NCBI GenBank assembly: GCA_016839245.1
Contig: JAEOUN010000074.1
Span: 1-64,000, forward strand
Origin: Candidatus Thorarchaeota archaeon
GTDB lineage: Archaea > Asgardarchaeota > Thorarchaeia > Thorarchaeales > Thorarchaeaceae
Length of the DNA stretch: 64,000 nt
Direction of reading: 5' to 3'
Position numbers and translations under genes: made by a program. Of this stretch, positions 27,392 through 37,011 are shown in pieces (the stretch's first letter is position 1; each line of letters starts with the position of its first letter). Under the pieces are notes generated by a model, which did no database searches, was not told where the DNA came from, and worked only from the letters and a program-made list of their open reading frames with translations.

Positions 27392-29026
27392 ATGGAAAGA
27401 AAACAAATGATTGCAATCGCGATCATTCTCATCATCGTTGTAGGTGCCGCAGGTGTCTACTTTATTATGTACCCACCAGGACCAACTGTACCAACAATTG
27501 TAATTGGTACGACCGATTCTGTGGAATCTTCAATAGACATGGCACAAGCGTATGACTACTTCGGGTGGGAAATGATCATTTCACTGAGCTCGGGCTTGGT
27601 GGAGATAGAACCAGGCAGCCAAGCTGGCGAGAGTGATATACAACCAGCATTGGCAACATCGTGGAATTCAAGTACGGATAAAATGATCTGGGACTTCACG
27701 CTACGGCAAAATGTGAATTTCTCTGACGGTCGTGAATTTAACGCAACTGATGTCAAATATACATTCGATAGAAACTGCAACCTTACTGGTGAAGGTCTCT
27801 TCGAACCTGATGGTCCACAACTTAACATGGAGTATGATGCCATCATTGACAACGTTACTATTATGAGTGAATACGTCGTCAGATTCTATCTCAAGATTTC
27901 ATTTGCACCATTCCTGCAACTGATGTCGTGTGCAGCCTCATATGTGGTTGACCGGGCTGTTGCACCAATGGACGAACTTGTTGGATATAATTCAACAGCT
28001 CAGACTCCCTGTGCTCTGGGTCCGTATCTATTGGATGAATGGGTGCGAATAGGTGGAAGTGATGATCACATCACATTAGTAAAGAATCCAGACTATTGGA
28101 ACAAAGGCTCTGGATATCCTAAGACTGATAAAATCATCATCAAGATGTATGCAAGCGATACAGCGTTAGCAACAGCAATGACCTCTGGAGAGGTTGATAT
28201 TGCATACCGACAACTCACTTCAGACCAAATTGATACATTCAAGAGTAATGCAAACAGAGAGGTCTGGGAAGGCATTGGAGCGCAGATTCAATATCTCTGT
28301 TTCCAGCAGCAGATCTTCCCATATAACGAAACAGCAATTCGTCAGGGCATCACAGCTGCTATCAACAGAACTCATGTATGCGAGTCCGTCTTCTTGGGAA
28401 CATTCGACCCATTGTACAGTATGATCCCAGTAGGAATGGCTTATCACAAGGATTCATTCAGCTATTGGGGTGATGCAAACTATACAGCAACAAGAGATTT
28501 GCTTGCTCCGTATGGATACAATGAAACGAACAAGTTGGAACTTACTCTCTACTATGAGAGCTCTGGACACTACCCACAGAGTCAGCAACAAGCCTTGATT
28601 TACCAGCAGGATTGGGAAGACAGTGGTGTGATAGATGTCACTCTGGAAGGACTCGATTGGCCTAGTTACAGAAATGCACGTAACAATGGTGAGATGCCTG
28701 TATTCATCTACGGATGGTATCCAGACTTCATCGATCCCGACAACTACGAATTCCTACCATTTGCGTCTTGGCTTAATATGGGCTATAACAGCACATACCC
28801 ACAAGGCGGTATTGATCAATACAATCTCTGGGTTGATGGCAGAAGCGCAATTGATGACGAAGACCGTGAAGCTGCGTATACAGCACTTCAGGACCTGCAA
28901 GCTCAGGAGTGTTCAGTCGTTCCTCTCTGGCAGAGTAGCACTGTTGCAGTGACAAAACTCAATGTCAAAGGAATTGTTCTGGACATTACAGTCAACTTCC
29001 GTCTTTGGTTGCTCTATTTAGAGTAA
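27392..29026 (+). CDS. Peptide ABC transporter substrate-binding protein (family 5)
   Basis: Extracellular binding protein that delivers peptides or similar solutes to the permease encoded downstream. ATG 27392 is chosen over upstream frames because GGAGAGGAGG ends nine bases before it and the protein then begins with a normal anchor: MERKQMIAIAIILIIVVGAA, followed by a Pro-rich linker. There is no lipobox cysteine, so the hydrophobic N-terminus probably anchors it. Family motifs include FTLRQNVNFSDGREFNATDV and the WPSYRNARNNGEMPVFIYGW region. The 544 residues are a usual length. A terminator hairpin follows, so it can be made in excess over the permeases. Confidence 0.93.
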   Translation: MERKQMIAIAIILIIVVGAAGVYFIMYPPGPTVPTIVIGTTDSVESSIDMAQAYDYFGWEMIISLSSGLVEIEPGSQAGESDIQPALATSWNSSTDKMIWDFTLRQNVNFSDGREFNATDVKYTFDRNCNLTGEGLFEPDGPQLNMEYDAIIDNVTIMSEYVVRFYLKISFAPFLQLMSCAASYVVDRAVAPMDELVGYNSTAQTPCALGPYLLDEWVRIGGSDDHITLVKNPDYWNKGSGYPKTDKIIIKMYASDTALATAMTSGEVDIAYRQLTSDQIDTFKSNANREVWEGIGAQIQYLCFQQQIFPYNETAIRQGITAAINRTHVCESVFLGTFDPLYSMIPVGMAYHKDSFSYWGDANYTATRDLLAPYGYNETNKLELTLYYESSGHYPQSQQQALIYQQDWEDSGVIDVTLEGLDWPSYRNARNNGEMPVFIYGWYPDFIDPDNYEFLPFASWLNMGYNSTYPQGGIDQYNLWVDGRSAIDDEDREAAYTALQDLQAQECSVVPLWQSSTVAVTKLNVKGIVLDITVNFRLWLLYLE

Positions 29027-29047
29027 GACTTAGTGAACTTATCTTAT

Positions 29048-29078
29048 GGCAGGCTAATGCCTGCCAATTCTTCTTTTT
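29048..29078 (+). terminator. Hairpin terminator after binding-protein gene
   Basis: GGCAGGC (29048-29054) pairs with GCCTGCC (29059-29065) across a TAAT loop, followed by a T-rich tract ending in five T. Position inside the operon suggests partial termination. Confidence 0.7.
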
Positions 29079-29178
29079 AGAGACTAATTATAAATTTAGG
29101 ATTGTTTTTTTTTAGAAAATATTACGCTATGCGAAGAGCTTAAGACCAACTCTTAATGCATAATCTAACAAATCGTAG

Positions 29179-30198
29179 GTGATAGGACTGACACTCAAGA
29201 CATATGTTACAAGTAGAATTTTGCTCATGATTCCAATGATCTTACTATTATTGACTTTGGTATTTATGATAGTAAGAATTCTACCTGGTGATCCCGCGCT
29301 TCTGCATTTTGAAAAAAATGTAGATCCTGAGGTACTAGCTGAATTTAGACATACCCTCGGACTTGATCTACCGATATGGACACAATATGTGAATTATCTA
29401 ACAGGACTTCCATTTGGGGATTTTGGATTATCAATGCAAGATTTTTCACCTATTAGTGAACATATTGCAGTTAGATTTCCAGCAACTTTAGAACTAGCTA
29501 TCTATTCTATGCTATTTGCAGTACTTATTGGAGTATCACTTGGAGTTGTATCTTCAAAGAAATATGATACCAACGAAGACCATGGAATTCGATTTTTTGG
29601 GATAATCATGTACGCAATCCCAGTCTTTTTCCTTGGAATGATTCTTCAGTTTATCTTCTCTATCTGGCTAAAGTGGTTACCTACAGGAACAAGGTTTGAT
29701 CCCAGATTCGATACGCCTACCGCTATCACAGGATTATATACAATCGATAGCTTGCTTACAGGCAATCTCCGAGCATTTGTCATAGCTGTTAGGTATCTTA
29801 TACTACCTTCAATTACTCTTGGTTTGATTCTATGTGGAATCTTTATTCGTCTGACACGAACTAATATGCTTGAAACATTACGAATGGATTTTGTTGTTGC
29901 AGCTGAAGCTAGAGGACTCTCTGATAATAAAATAACCTACGGATATGCATTGAAGAATGCCTTTCTTCCTATACTCACAATGATTGGACTTCAGTTTGCA
30001 GCTTTACTGGCAGGTGCTATACTTACTGAAACTACATTTAGTTGGCCAGGATTAGGAACATATCTTGTACAACGTATCAATCACAGAGACTATACTGCAA
30101 TTCAAGGAGTTGTTGTGTTCTTTGGAATATTGGTAAGCTTTGTGACTTTGGTGGTAGACATACTCTATGCATACTTAGACCCAAGAATAAGACTGTAG
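29179..30198 (+). CDS. dppB: Peptide ABC transporter permease, DppB/OppB type
   Basis: First membrane subunit of the peptide importer. It starts with the typical N-terminal helix (about residues 12-32) and VRILPGDPA, then a large external loop, then the core: PATLELAIYSMLFAVLIGVSLG and, near residues 225-260, the EAA-like loop EARGLSDNKITYGYALKNAF that contacts the ATPases. The ending LVDILYAYLDPRIRL is characteristic. GTG at 29179 is used since the peptide then begins at the usual place; its ribosome site is weak. The second permease follows 10 bases after the stop. Confidence 0.92.
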   Translation: MIGLTLKTYVTSRILLMIPMILLLLTLVFMIVRILPGDPALLHFEKNVDPEVLAEFRHTLGLDLPIWTQYVNYLTGLPFGDFGLSMQDFSPISEHIAVRFPATLELAIYSMLFAVLIGVSLGVVSSKKYDTNEDHGIRFFGIIMYAIPVFFLGMILQFIFSIWLKWLPTGTRFDPRFDTPTAITGLYTIDSLLTGNLRAFVIAVRYLILPSITLGLILCGIFIRLTRTNMLETLRMDFVVAAEARGLSDNKITYGYALKNAFLPILTMIGLQFAALLAGAILTETTFSWPGLGTYLVQRINHRDYTAIQGVVVFFGILVSFVTLVVDILYAYLDPRIRL

Positions 30199-30208
30199 GT
30201 GAAAAAAA

Positions 30209-31480
30209 ATGGAGCAAAAAAATATAGTCAGTGGCATCTTTTTCCATCTAAAACCATCCAAAGAAACATTTGAGAATAGACCTACTAAATGGTGGGCAGG
30301 ATTCATTCTTATTGCAGCTACAGTAGTAATGGTGTTATCCGGGTTGGTCCTCTTATCTGCGAATTCTAATAGTGGCTTAGGATTAGTTGTAGTCGGATAC
30401 ACCTTTCTTTTTGGCGGTATAATTCTCATAACAAGTGCTTTTCGAAGGAACGTAATAAGGAATAAGCTCATGACTGTAAAAAAGAGCAATATTGTACTTA
30501 TTGCCGTATTAGTAGCTATGGCTATCATTTCATATGGAGTTGGACAACTCATTTTTTGGGGAGATGAGCAGAGTTGGTCATTGGGAACAGCTCTAGCCTT
30601 TGGTGGTATAATGATATCCGCAATTGTAATGCTATTTTATGAAGGATATCCAATTCTTAGTGAGAGGGGCTCACCGGGATACATCGCAATGTCCGGATTA
30701 CTAATTGTCTTTTCTATGGTCTATATGACATTTGTTTCATGGTGGATTGTTCCTTATAATCCAACGAGATTAGATGTTGGACCTTACGGTGCTCCTCCAT
30801 CATTTGCATTCCCATTGGGAACGACTGCTTTAGGTCAAGATTTGCTAAGTCGCGTTATTTCCGGTGGAGGAATCATGTTACAAGTTGCTGTCATTTCAGT
30901 CGCAGTCTGTTTCACCATTGGAGTACCCGCGGGATTAGCCGCATCTTATCGAGGAGGTTTAGTAGATAGGACTGTTTCTCTTGTCATGGATAGCATCTTT
31001 GCATTTCCAGGACTGGTTCTTGCCATAGCCATAGCTGCAATGTTGGGCCCAGGTGTGGCAAATATGGCGCTAGCGATAGCAGTAGTCTACATTCCTTCAT
31101 ATTTCAGAGTCGTGAGGAGCCAAGTCTTAACTGTAAAGGAATTGCCTTATGTTGAAGCAGCTGTGATTATGGGAGCCAGAGACAGAGACATCATCTTTCG
31201 ATATATTCTGCCAAATGTCCTACCATCAGCAATAGTCGTAATGTCAATCAATTTTGCTGATGCAATTCTCACTGCAGCTGGACTCACATTTGTCGGTCTT
31301 GGACTTCCTGTCGATGTTCCTGATTGGGGTTGGGATCTCACATTTGGATCACATGAACTTATCGCTGGAAAATGGTGGAGTATCACTTTTCCAGGACTGA
31401 TGATAGTATTTCTAGCTCTGGGATTCACCCTTGCTGGAGAAGGACTAAACGAAGTTCTTACACCGAAACTCAAGGAGTGA
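30209..31480 (+). CDS. dppC: Peptide ABC transporter permease, DppC/OppC type, with extra N-terminal helices
   Basis: Second membrane subunit of the importer. The C-terminal 270 residues are a standard OppC permease: LGTTALGQDLLSRVI, then VDRTVSLVMDSIFAFPGLVL, then an EAA loop (EAAVIMGARDRDIIFRYILP) and a final GEGLNEVLTPKLKE. The N-terminal 150 residues add about four further hydrophobic segments, making 423 residues rather than the usual 280-300. The same kind of extension occurs in the second system's DppC in this window. Start ATG at 30209, 10 bases after the dppB stop. Confidence 0.9.
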   Translation: MEQKNIVSGIFFHLKPSKETFENRPTKWWAGFILIAATVVMVLSGLVLLSANSNSGLGLVVVGYTFLFGGIILITSAFRRNVIRNKLMTVKKSNIVLIAVLVAMAIISYGVGQLIFWGDEQSWSLGTALAFGGIMISAIVMLFYEGYPILSERGSPGYIAMSGLLIVFSMVYMTFVSWWIVPYNPTRLDVGPYGAPPSFAFPLGTTALGQDLLSRVISGGGIMLQVAVISVAVCFTIGVPAGLAASYRGGLVDRTVSLVMDSIFAFPGLVLAIAIAAMLGPGVANMALAIAVVYIPSYFRVVRSQVLTVKELPYVEAAVIMGARDRDIIFRYILPNVLPSAIVVMSINFADAILTAAGLTFVGLGLPVDVPDWGWDLTFGSHELIAGKWWSITFPGLMIVFLALGFTLAGEGLNEVLTPKLKE

Positions 31481-31485
31481 GAAAG

Positions 31486-32517
31486 ATGACATTTAATGAC
31501 ACACATAACCTTCTTGAGATTCAAAATCTGAGCATTGAATACAGGACTCGAAGAGGCGTTGCACGAGGTGTAGACCAAGTCTTCTTGAATTTGCCAGAGA
31601 ATGAAACACTGGGACTTGCAGGTGAATCAGGATGTGGAAAATCAACACTTGGCCGTGCAATTATGCGACAAGTAGCATATCCGGGTAAAATAGTAGAGGG
31701 AAACATCTTCTTCAATTTGAAAAAAGATGTTCATTACAATCATTGTGTTCTAGAAAGAGGTAACATCAATTTGATGGATTTGAATCCAGATGAAATGCGA
31801 GCATTGCGAGGACAAGAGATAGCATACATCTTCCAAGATCCTATGACCTCATTGAATCCAATGGCAACAATTGGTACCCATTTTGTTGAAATTATGAAAG
31901 CACATGATCCTGAAATTGAAGAAGAGGCGGCTCTCGAACGTGCCAAGGAAATTTTAGATAGTCTTGGTATCTTACCAGAGAGAGTATCAGACTATCCGCA
32001 TCAGTTTAGCGGCGGAATGCGCCAACGTGTGATGATTGGTCTAGGCCTTGTACTACGACCAAGTTTACTCATTGCTGATGAACCAACAACATCATTGGAT
32101 GTTATCGTTGAAGCGCAGATACTTGAAGAAATAGCAGAACTTAAAGATGAATTCAATCTGACAATGATTCTTATTACACACAATCTGGGAGTTCTGGCAC
32201 AGACTGCTGATAATATTGCTATTATGTACACAGGTAGGATTATGGAACTCTCACCGACAACAGAGTTATTCGAAGATCCATTACATCCTTACGCGAAAGC
32301 TCTTTTGCATTCTGTACCTGATATTACACATCCAGAAAAGAAGCTATCTTGGATTCCAGGAGCACCTCCTGATTTAATTGATCCAATTCCCGGGTGTATG
32401 TTTAATCCAAGGTGTCCTCATGCAATGGATATTTGCTCCAAAGTTGTTCCGCCACTTGTTGGAAACAAGAATGGTAGACTCGTAGCCTGTCATTTATATT
32501 CGGAGGGTGGGCAATGA
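31486..32517 (+). CDS. dppD: Peptide ABC transporter ATPase, DppD/OppD type
   Basis: One of two ATPases powering the importer. ATG 31486 (MTFNDTH) has AAGGAG at 31472-31477; an upstream in-frame extension overlaps dppC and is not protein-like. Walker A GESGCGKS, Q-loop YIFQDPMTSLNP, signature FSGGMRQR, Walker B LLIADEP and switch ITHNLG are all present. The C-terminal tail has CMFNPRCPHAMDIC, the cysteine motif that may hold an iron-sulfur cluster in this family. It overlaps the next gene by 4 bases (ATGA). Confidence 0.93.
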   Translation: MTFNDTHNLLEIQNLSIEYRTRRGVARGVDQVFLNLPENETLGLAGESGCGKSTLGRAIMRQVAYPGKIVEGNIFFNLKKDVHYNHCVLERGNINLMDLNPDEMRALRGQEIAYIFQDPMTSLNPMATIGTHFVEIMKAHDPEIEEEAALERAKEILDSLGILPERVSDYPHQFSGGMRQRVMIGLGLVLRPSLLIADEPTTSLDVIVEAQILEEIAELKDEFNLTMILITHNLGVLAQTADNIAIMYTGRIMELSPTTELFEDPLHPYAKALLHSVPDITHPEKKLSWIPGAPPDLIDPIPGCMFNPRCPHAMDICSKVVPPLVGNKNGRLVACHLYSEGGQ

Positions 32518-33491
32518 AATTAATTGAAGTCAAAAATGTCAAAAAATATTTCCCAGTTCAGAAGGGATTCTTGGAATCTCTCGTTAGTAAAGAAGAGAAC
32601 TACGTTAGAGCAGTTGATAATATTTCATTTTCAATAGATAAAGGTGAAGTGCTAGGTCTAGCAGGTGAAAGTGGTTCAGGCAAAACAACCACTGGCAGGT
32701 TATGTGTTCGACTTCTAAAACCAACAGAAGGAGAGATTATATACGATGGAAAAGATATCTCCAAGATACATGGAAAGGAACTTCGGCTTCTAAGGAGAAG
32801 ACTTCAATTTACCTTCCAAGATCCAACATCATCACTCAATCCCAGACTCAAAGTAGGAGATGCAATATCTGACGCCTTGAGACTTCAAGGAATAGGCACC
32901 AGAGAAGAGAGAAGAGAGAAAGCAGAGGAAACACTTGAGCTTGTCGGACTCTCCCCAGCCAGCTCTTTTTACGATAGATTGCCACACCAGTTAAGTGGAG
33001 GGCAGAAACAGAGAGTTGTCTTTGGTCGAGCAATCATACTAAAGCCTGAATTTGTTGTTACTGATGAACCTGTTGCAATGGTGGACGTATCGATTAAAGC
33101 GCAGATTCTTGATTTGATGACGGACCTGAAGAAATCGTTGGATTTGACGTATTTATTCATCAGTCATGATTTAGCAACAGCTAGACATGTATGTGATAGA
33201 ATAGCAATCATGTATCTCGGACAAATAATCGAGCTTGCAGATAAGGATTCAATCTACGAGGACCCATTACATCCATATTCAGTCGGATTGATGAATGCAA
33301 TTCCAGTTCCAAATCCAAAGGCAAAGAAATCAGAAGCAGTTCCAAGGGGTGAAATCCCAAGTCCAATAGATCCTCCAGAGGGATGCAGATTTCATCCACG
33401 TTGTCCAAAGTGTTTTGATAGATGTATGATAGAAGAACCAGAATTAAGAGACGTGGGTAACGGAAGATTCGTTGCTTGTCACTTGTATTAG
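32514..33491 (+). CDS. dppF: Peptide ABC transporter ATPase, DppF/OppF type
   Basis: Partner ATPase of DppD; the two form the heterodimeric motor of the importer. Motifs: Walker A GESGSGKT, Q-loop FTFQDPTSSLNP, signature LSGGQKQR, Walker B FVVTDEP followed by VAMVDVS (usually TSALDVS), and switch ISHDLA. The C-terminal tail has CRFHPRCPKCFDRC, the usual cysteine motif. Last gene of the operon; it converges on a small helical-protein gene with 8 bases between stops. Confidence 0.93.
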   Translation: MKLIEVKNVKKYFPVQKGFLESLVSKEENYVRAVDNISFSIDKGEVLGLAGESGSGKTTTGRLCVRLLKPTEGEIIYDGKDISKIHGKELRLLRRRLQFTFQDPTSSLNPRLKVGDAISDALRLQGIGTREERREKAEETLELVGLSPASSFYDRLPHQLSGGQKQRVVFGRAIILKPEFVVTDEPVAMVDVSIKAQILDLMTDLKKSLDLTYLFISHDLATARHVCDRIAIMYLGQIIELADKDSIYEDPLHPYSVGLMNAIPVPNPKAKKSEAVPRGEIPSPIDPPEGCRFHPRCPKCFDRCMIEEPELRDVGNGRFVACHLY

Positions 33492-33499
33492 ACAGAAGA

Positions 33500-33805
33500 T
33501 CAACGCAATCTATTTGCCTTTATTGCCTTAACTTTGGCCTCAACATCGCTTCGTTCCTTAGACAGAGTATTGGATTCAATAATTAGTTTAAGTAATGAAG
33601 ACGCATATTGAGATTCTTCAACGCGTCCTTTTCGCAGGTCTTCTTCAAGCTGAACGCGTTTAATCCGAACTTCATCAAGCGCCTTTCCCAGAGACTGATA
33701 TCGTATCTCCATGAAAGTCAATGAAGTTGCTGAATTGAGTGTACCTCCCAATTTATCCCATACAGAAGTACTCGATGTCATAATAGGACTTCGTTCGTTA
33801 CTCAA
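33500..33805 (-). CDS. Small helical, coiled-coil-like protein
   Basis: No family recognised. The chosen TTG start at 33805 has CAGGAG nine bases upstream (33815-33820) and fits a TATA box near 33848-33858, giving 101 residues (MSNERSPIM...). An ATG at 33844 is also in frame but would lie before the predicted transcription start. After a short segment, residues 30-100 are highly charged helices with heptad-like hydrophobics (LGKALDEVRIKRVQLEEDL, then LIIESNTLSKERSDVEAKV), so a coiled-coil dimer is likely. No membrane segment. Confidence 0.6.
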   Translation of the reverse strand: MSNERSPIMTSSTSVWDKLGGTLNSATSLTFMEIRYQSLGKALDEVRIKRVQLEEDLRKGRVEESQYASSLLKLIIESNTLSKERSDVEAKVKAIKANRLR

Positions 33806-33847
33806 TTTATTAGACTCCTGTTTCTCATTTTTAGTAAATATCATACC

Positions 33848-33858
33848 ATAATATAAAA
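33848..33858 (-). promoter_or_regulatory. TATA box for small helical-protein gene
   Basis: TTTTATATTAT on the minus strand lies about 27 bases before a position just upstream of the CAGGAG ribosome site, matching an archaeal promoter with a short leader. Confidence 0.45.
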
Positions 33859-34082
33859 TAATCGGTCATCATATTTAATCATAAATACTGTAGAATGAGT
33901 GAGCTATACACTCAATAATGATAATAATACTCTAAAACAAGTAAATTTGTAGAAGGACTATGTCGAATTCCTCAATTTCAATCTTGACATAGAAAGTTCT
34001 TATGTTCACGGTTATGGATGACTCTTAAGAAATCAGATATAGAATTGTATTGAAATTAGTATAATATTTAGGCTCGCAATGC

Positions 34083-34091
34083 ATTATAATT
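34083..34091 (+). promoter_or_regulatory. Possible TATA box for multi-PAS kinase gene
   Basis: ATTATAATT lies about 45 bases before the TTG start; transcription would begin near 34112, just before the TGGAG ribosome site at 34119-34123. Confidence 0.3.
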
Positions 34092-34132
34092 AGTGTCGTA
34101 CTTGAAACAGTGACTTACTGGAGTTACTTGTC

Positions 34133-36808
34133 TTGAAAACTAACAAAGATGGCAAAACTCCTACGAACAAACAAGACAGAAAGAATGTTCCGGAAAAGAA
34201 GGACATTTCACAAGTAGCTAAGTATTATCAAATCGTTGTTGAATCATTAAGAGACGTTATCTGGACAGTTGACATGGAATTAAAGTTCACCTATACAAAT
34301 CCAGCAGTTGAAGAAATCCTAGGATATTCTTCACAAGACTTGTTAGGCAAACCAGTAAGCACAATAATGGATTCAGAATCATTTGTTTTGGTTAGAGATG
34401 CCTTTGCTATTGCACTAGCCAATGAGGTTGCACCTACTAAAGAACCTGATCCTCCAATTGAGATTCCTCTAAGGTGTAAAGATGGGACACAAAGGTGGGT
34501 TGAGATTTCAAGGACTTTTTTAAGAGATAACGATAACAAACCCACGGGCATTTTAGGAGTAGCACGAGACATCAATCAACGCAAGATGGCAGAAGGAATT
34601 CTTAGAGAGTCTGAGTACAAATATCGGACATTGGTCGAACAATCACTAGAAGGGATTGCGATTGCACACAGGAATCCTATTCGTTTGGCATTCGCTAACT
34701 GTACTCTAGGGGATTTGCTTGGTTATTCAGTGGACGAAATGATATCATTTAGTGAAAAAGACATTCACTGTTTAGTTTATCCTGACGATAGAGAATTCTT
34801 TTTCAGAAATTTTGATGACCGATTTAATGGGAAGCAGGTGCCTTCACACTATCAAGTTCGAGCTAATCGAAAAGATGGCACAACTATTTGGGTCGAGCTT
34901 TCAGCCACGCTTATAACCTATCAAGGCGAATCCGCAATTCAAGCAGCTTTCAAAGATATCACAGATACGATTCTAGCTCAAGAATCTCTTCATCAAAGTC
35001 AAAAACGCTATGAAGCTCTCTTTGAAGAATCAAATGATGTAATTCTTCTCACCGATCTTCAAGGTAATTTTGTTGAGGTAAATCAACAAGCATCTAATTT
35101 ACTTGGATACTCAATTGAAGAGCTTCAGAATTTAACAATACTAGACGTCATCCATCCTGAAGAACATGAAAGATGTAAAGCTACGATGAAGCAGCTACTT
35201 TTAGGAAATAAGATTCAAACGTACGAACATAATTTCATGAAAAAAGATGGCACATTAATCGCAATAGATATGGGTGTGTCACTTGTGCGAAACACCTCAG
35301 GAAATCCATTGCAATTTCAAGCAATTGGACGAGATATGACAGAAAGGAAACGCATTGAAGTGGAACTAAGAGAACGCGAGCAAAGAGTAAGTACCATTAT
35401 GGATTCTTTGCCTTTTGGTGTTCTTTTGATAGATGCTGTAACTCGCAAGATAGCATATGCAAATCCTGCAATTTCAAAGATAAGTGGAATACAAAGAAGC
35501 AATTTCATAGGATCAATCTGTCATAAATTTGTATGTCCTGAGCAAATTGGAAAGTGCCCGATAATTGACCTTGGACAAAAAATACACAAGTCAGAGAGGA
35601 TCCTTTTCAATAATGACAAAAATGGTATTCCTGTTTTAAAGACTGCAATTCCAATTGTTCTTGGTGAGTATAATTATTTGCTTGAAGCAATACTTGACAT
35701 TTCAGACAGAAAAAGAGCACAGGAAGAGCTAAAAACCAGTGAAACTAGATTGGCAGAAGCTCAGAGAATTGCACGGCTTGGAAGTTGGGATTGGAACATT
35801 GTTACTGGAAAAGATATCTGGTCAGACGAAATCTATGAAATTTTTGGTATTCCAAAAGAAACAGTTGCTTCATTTGATCTTTTAGTTGAACTAACTCATC
35901 CAGATGATAGAGAGATGACAATGAACTTTGTAAATAAGACCCTAAATAGTGATGTACCATTCGATTTTGCCCATAGAATAATTCGTCCCGATGGATCAAT
36001 TAGAGTTGTACAAGAGGTTGGTGAAGTCACTCGCAATGAGAAGGGTGAGTCAATTCGGATGATCGGGACTATGCAAGATATTACTGACAGAATGCTAGCC
36101 CAAGAGAAATTGGAATCTGCTCAAGCCCAAGCTGAGTTTTTTACAGATTTAATGGGTCATGATATCAACAATCTTCATCAGGGGATTATGATTGGTCTTG
36201 AACTGCTACTTATCGATAGAGAATTCCCCGAAAAATACAGAGCACAGGTTCAGACGGCTTTGACTCAGCTTGAGCGAAGTGTTTCTTTAATCAATAATGT
36301 CAGAAGATTTTCTGGAATAAGTGGAAGTCCAATTGAAAAAGTGAATCTCCTCGAAGCAATTGAGAAAGTAAGACCGGCAATTATAGGGACGTTTCCGAAT
36401 AAGCATATTAGAATCGATATAGATGAACAACAAAGCAACATTATAGTACTAGGTAATGAGTTCATTTTTGATCTATTCTATAATATCTTTCATAATTCGG
36501 TGAAGTTCAATCCAAATAAAAGTGTATTAATCAGTGTCCAAGTCAGATTAGTAGAGGATGCGACTATAGAGATAAGAATCACAGACTACGGTTCAGGGAT
36601 TCCAGATAGTAGGAAGGACAAGGTGTTCACTCGTTATCTTGATAGGGATATTAAAGGATCAGGCCTCGGATTGACAATTGTGAAACAAATTGTAAACCAA
36701 TTTGGTGGAAAAATTTGGATTGAAGACAGAATTAAGGGTGATTCTACTAGTGGCACTACAATTATAATTCATCTCCATGGTGCCATTCAGAATTTTCCTC
36801 AGAGTTGA
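34133..36808 (+). CDS. Multi-PAS sensor histidine kinase
   Basis: A cytoplasmic sensor kinase without membrane segments. Five PAS/PAC units can be traced over residues 25-655, each ending in a DITDR/DISDR-type segment. The fourth has a cysteine cluster (CHKFVCPEQIGKCPI) seen in some redox or metal-sensing PAS domains. The H-box is GHDINNLHQ (His676). The ATPase domain is complete: N-box around YNIFHNSVKF (Asn788), G1 DYGSGIP (818 on) and G2 KGSGLGL (841 on). TTG start at 34133 with GGAG nine bases upstream. No response regulator gene is adjacent. Compare the degenerate kinase at 6733-8178, which has the same H-box type. Confidence 0.9.
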   Translation: MKTNKDGKTPTNKQDRKNVPEKKDISQVAKYYQIVVESLRDVIWTVDMELKFTYTNPAVEEILGYSSQDLLGKPVSTIMDSESFVLVRDAFAIALANEVAPTKEPDPPIEIPLRCKDGTQRWVEISRTFLRDNDNKPTGILGVARDINQRKMAEGILRESEYKYRTLVEQSLEGIAIAHRNPIRLAFANCTLGDLLGYSVDEMISFSEKDIHCLVYPDDREFFFRNFDDRFNGKQVPSHYQVRANRKDGTTIWVELSATLITYQGESAIQAAFKDITDTILAQESLHQSQKRYEALFEESNDVILLTDLQGNFVEVNQQASNLLGYSIEELQNLTILDVIHPEEHERCKATMKQLLLGNKIQTYEHNFMKKDGTLIAIDMGVSLVRNTSGNPLQFQAIGRDMTERKRIEVELREREQRVSTIMDSLPFGVLLIDAVTRKIAYANPAISKISGIQRSNFIGSICHKFVCPEQIGKCPIIDLGQKIHKSERILFNNDKNGIPVLKTAIPIVLGEYNYLLEAILDISDRKRAQEELKTSETRLAEAQRIARLGSWDWNIVTGKDIWSDEIYEIFGIPKETVASFDLLVELTHPDDREMTMNFVNKTLNSDVPFDFAHRIIRPDGSIRVVQEVGEVTRNEKGESIRMIGTMQDITDRMLAQEKLESAQAQAEFFTDLMGHDINNLHQGIMIGLELLLIDREFPEKYRAQVQTALTQLERSVSLINNVRRFSGISGSPIEKVNLLEAIEKVRPAIIGTFPNKHIRIDIDEQQSNIIVLGNEFIFDLFYNIFHNSVKFNPNKSVLISVQVRLVEDATIEIRITDYGSGIPDSRKDKVFTRYLDRDIKGSGLGLTIVKQIVNQFGGKIWIEDRIKGDSTSGTTIIIHLHGAIQNFPQS

Positions 36809-37011
36809 ATTCCTTCATTAAACCAATTCTAGAGTGTTCTTTTGACAAAGTGAATCTATTTTAAAAAATAAAACATCGTTAGGCAATGAAAAGGTATGGG
36901 CTCATAATATAACTGCCAATAACGGATAGATAAATGCGTAAAATTGTGGAATCAGCCCATGGGCTCAACAGATAAATGCATTGCAACCTATCAAAGCTCT
37001 TGGCGATTAGC

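Noticed and set aside
31372..31485. Upstream extension of the DppD ATPase
   Set aside because: It overlaps the dppC gene and the true start at 31486 has a good ribosome site and family-like N-terminus.
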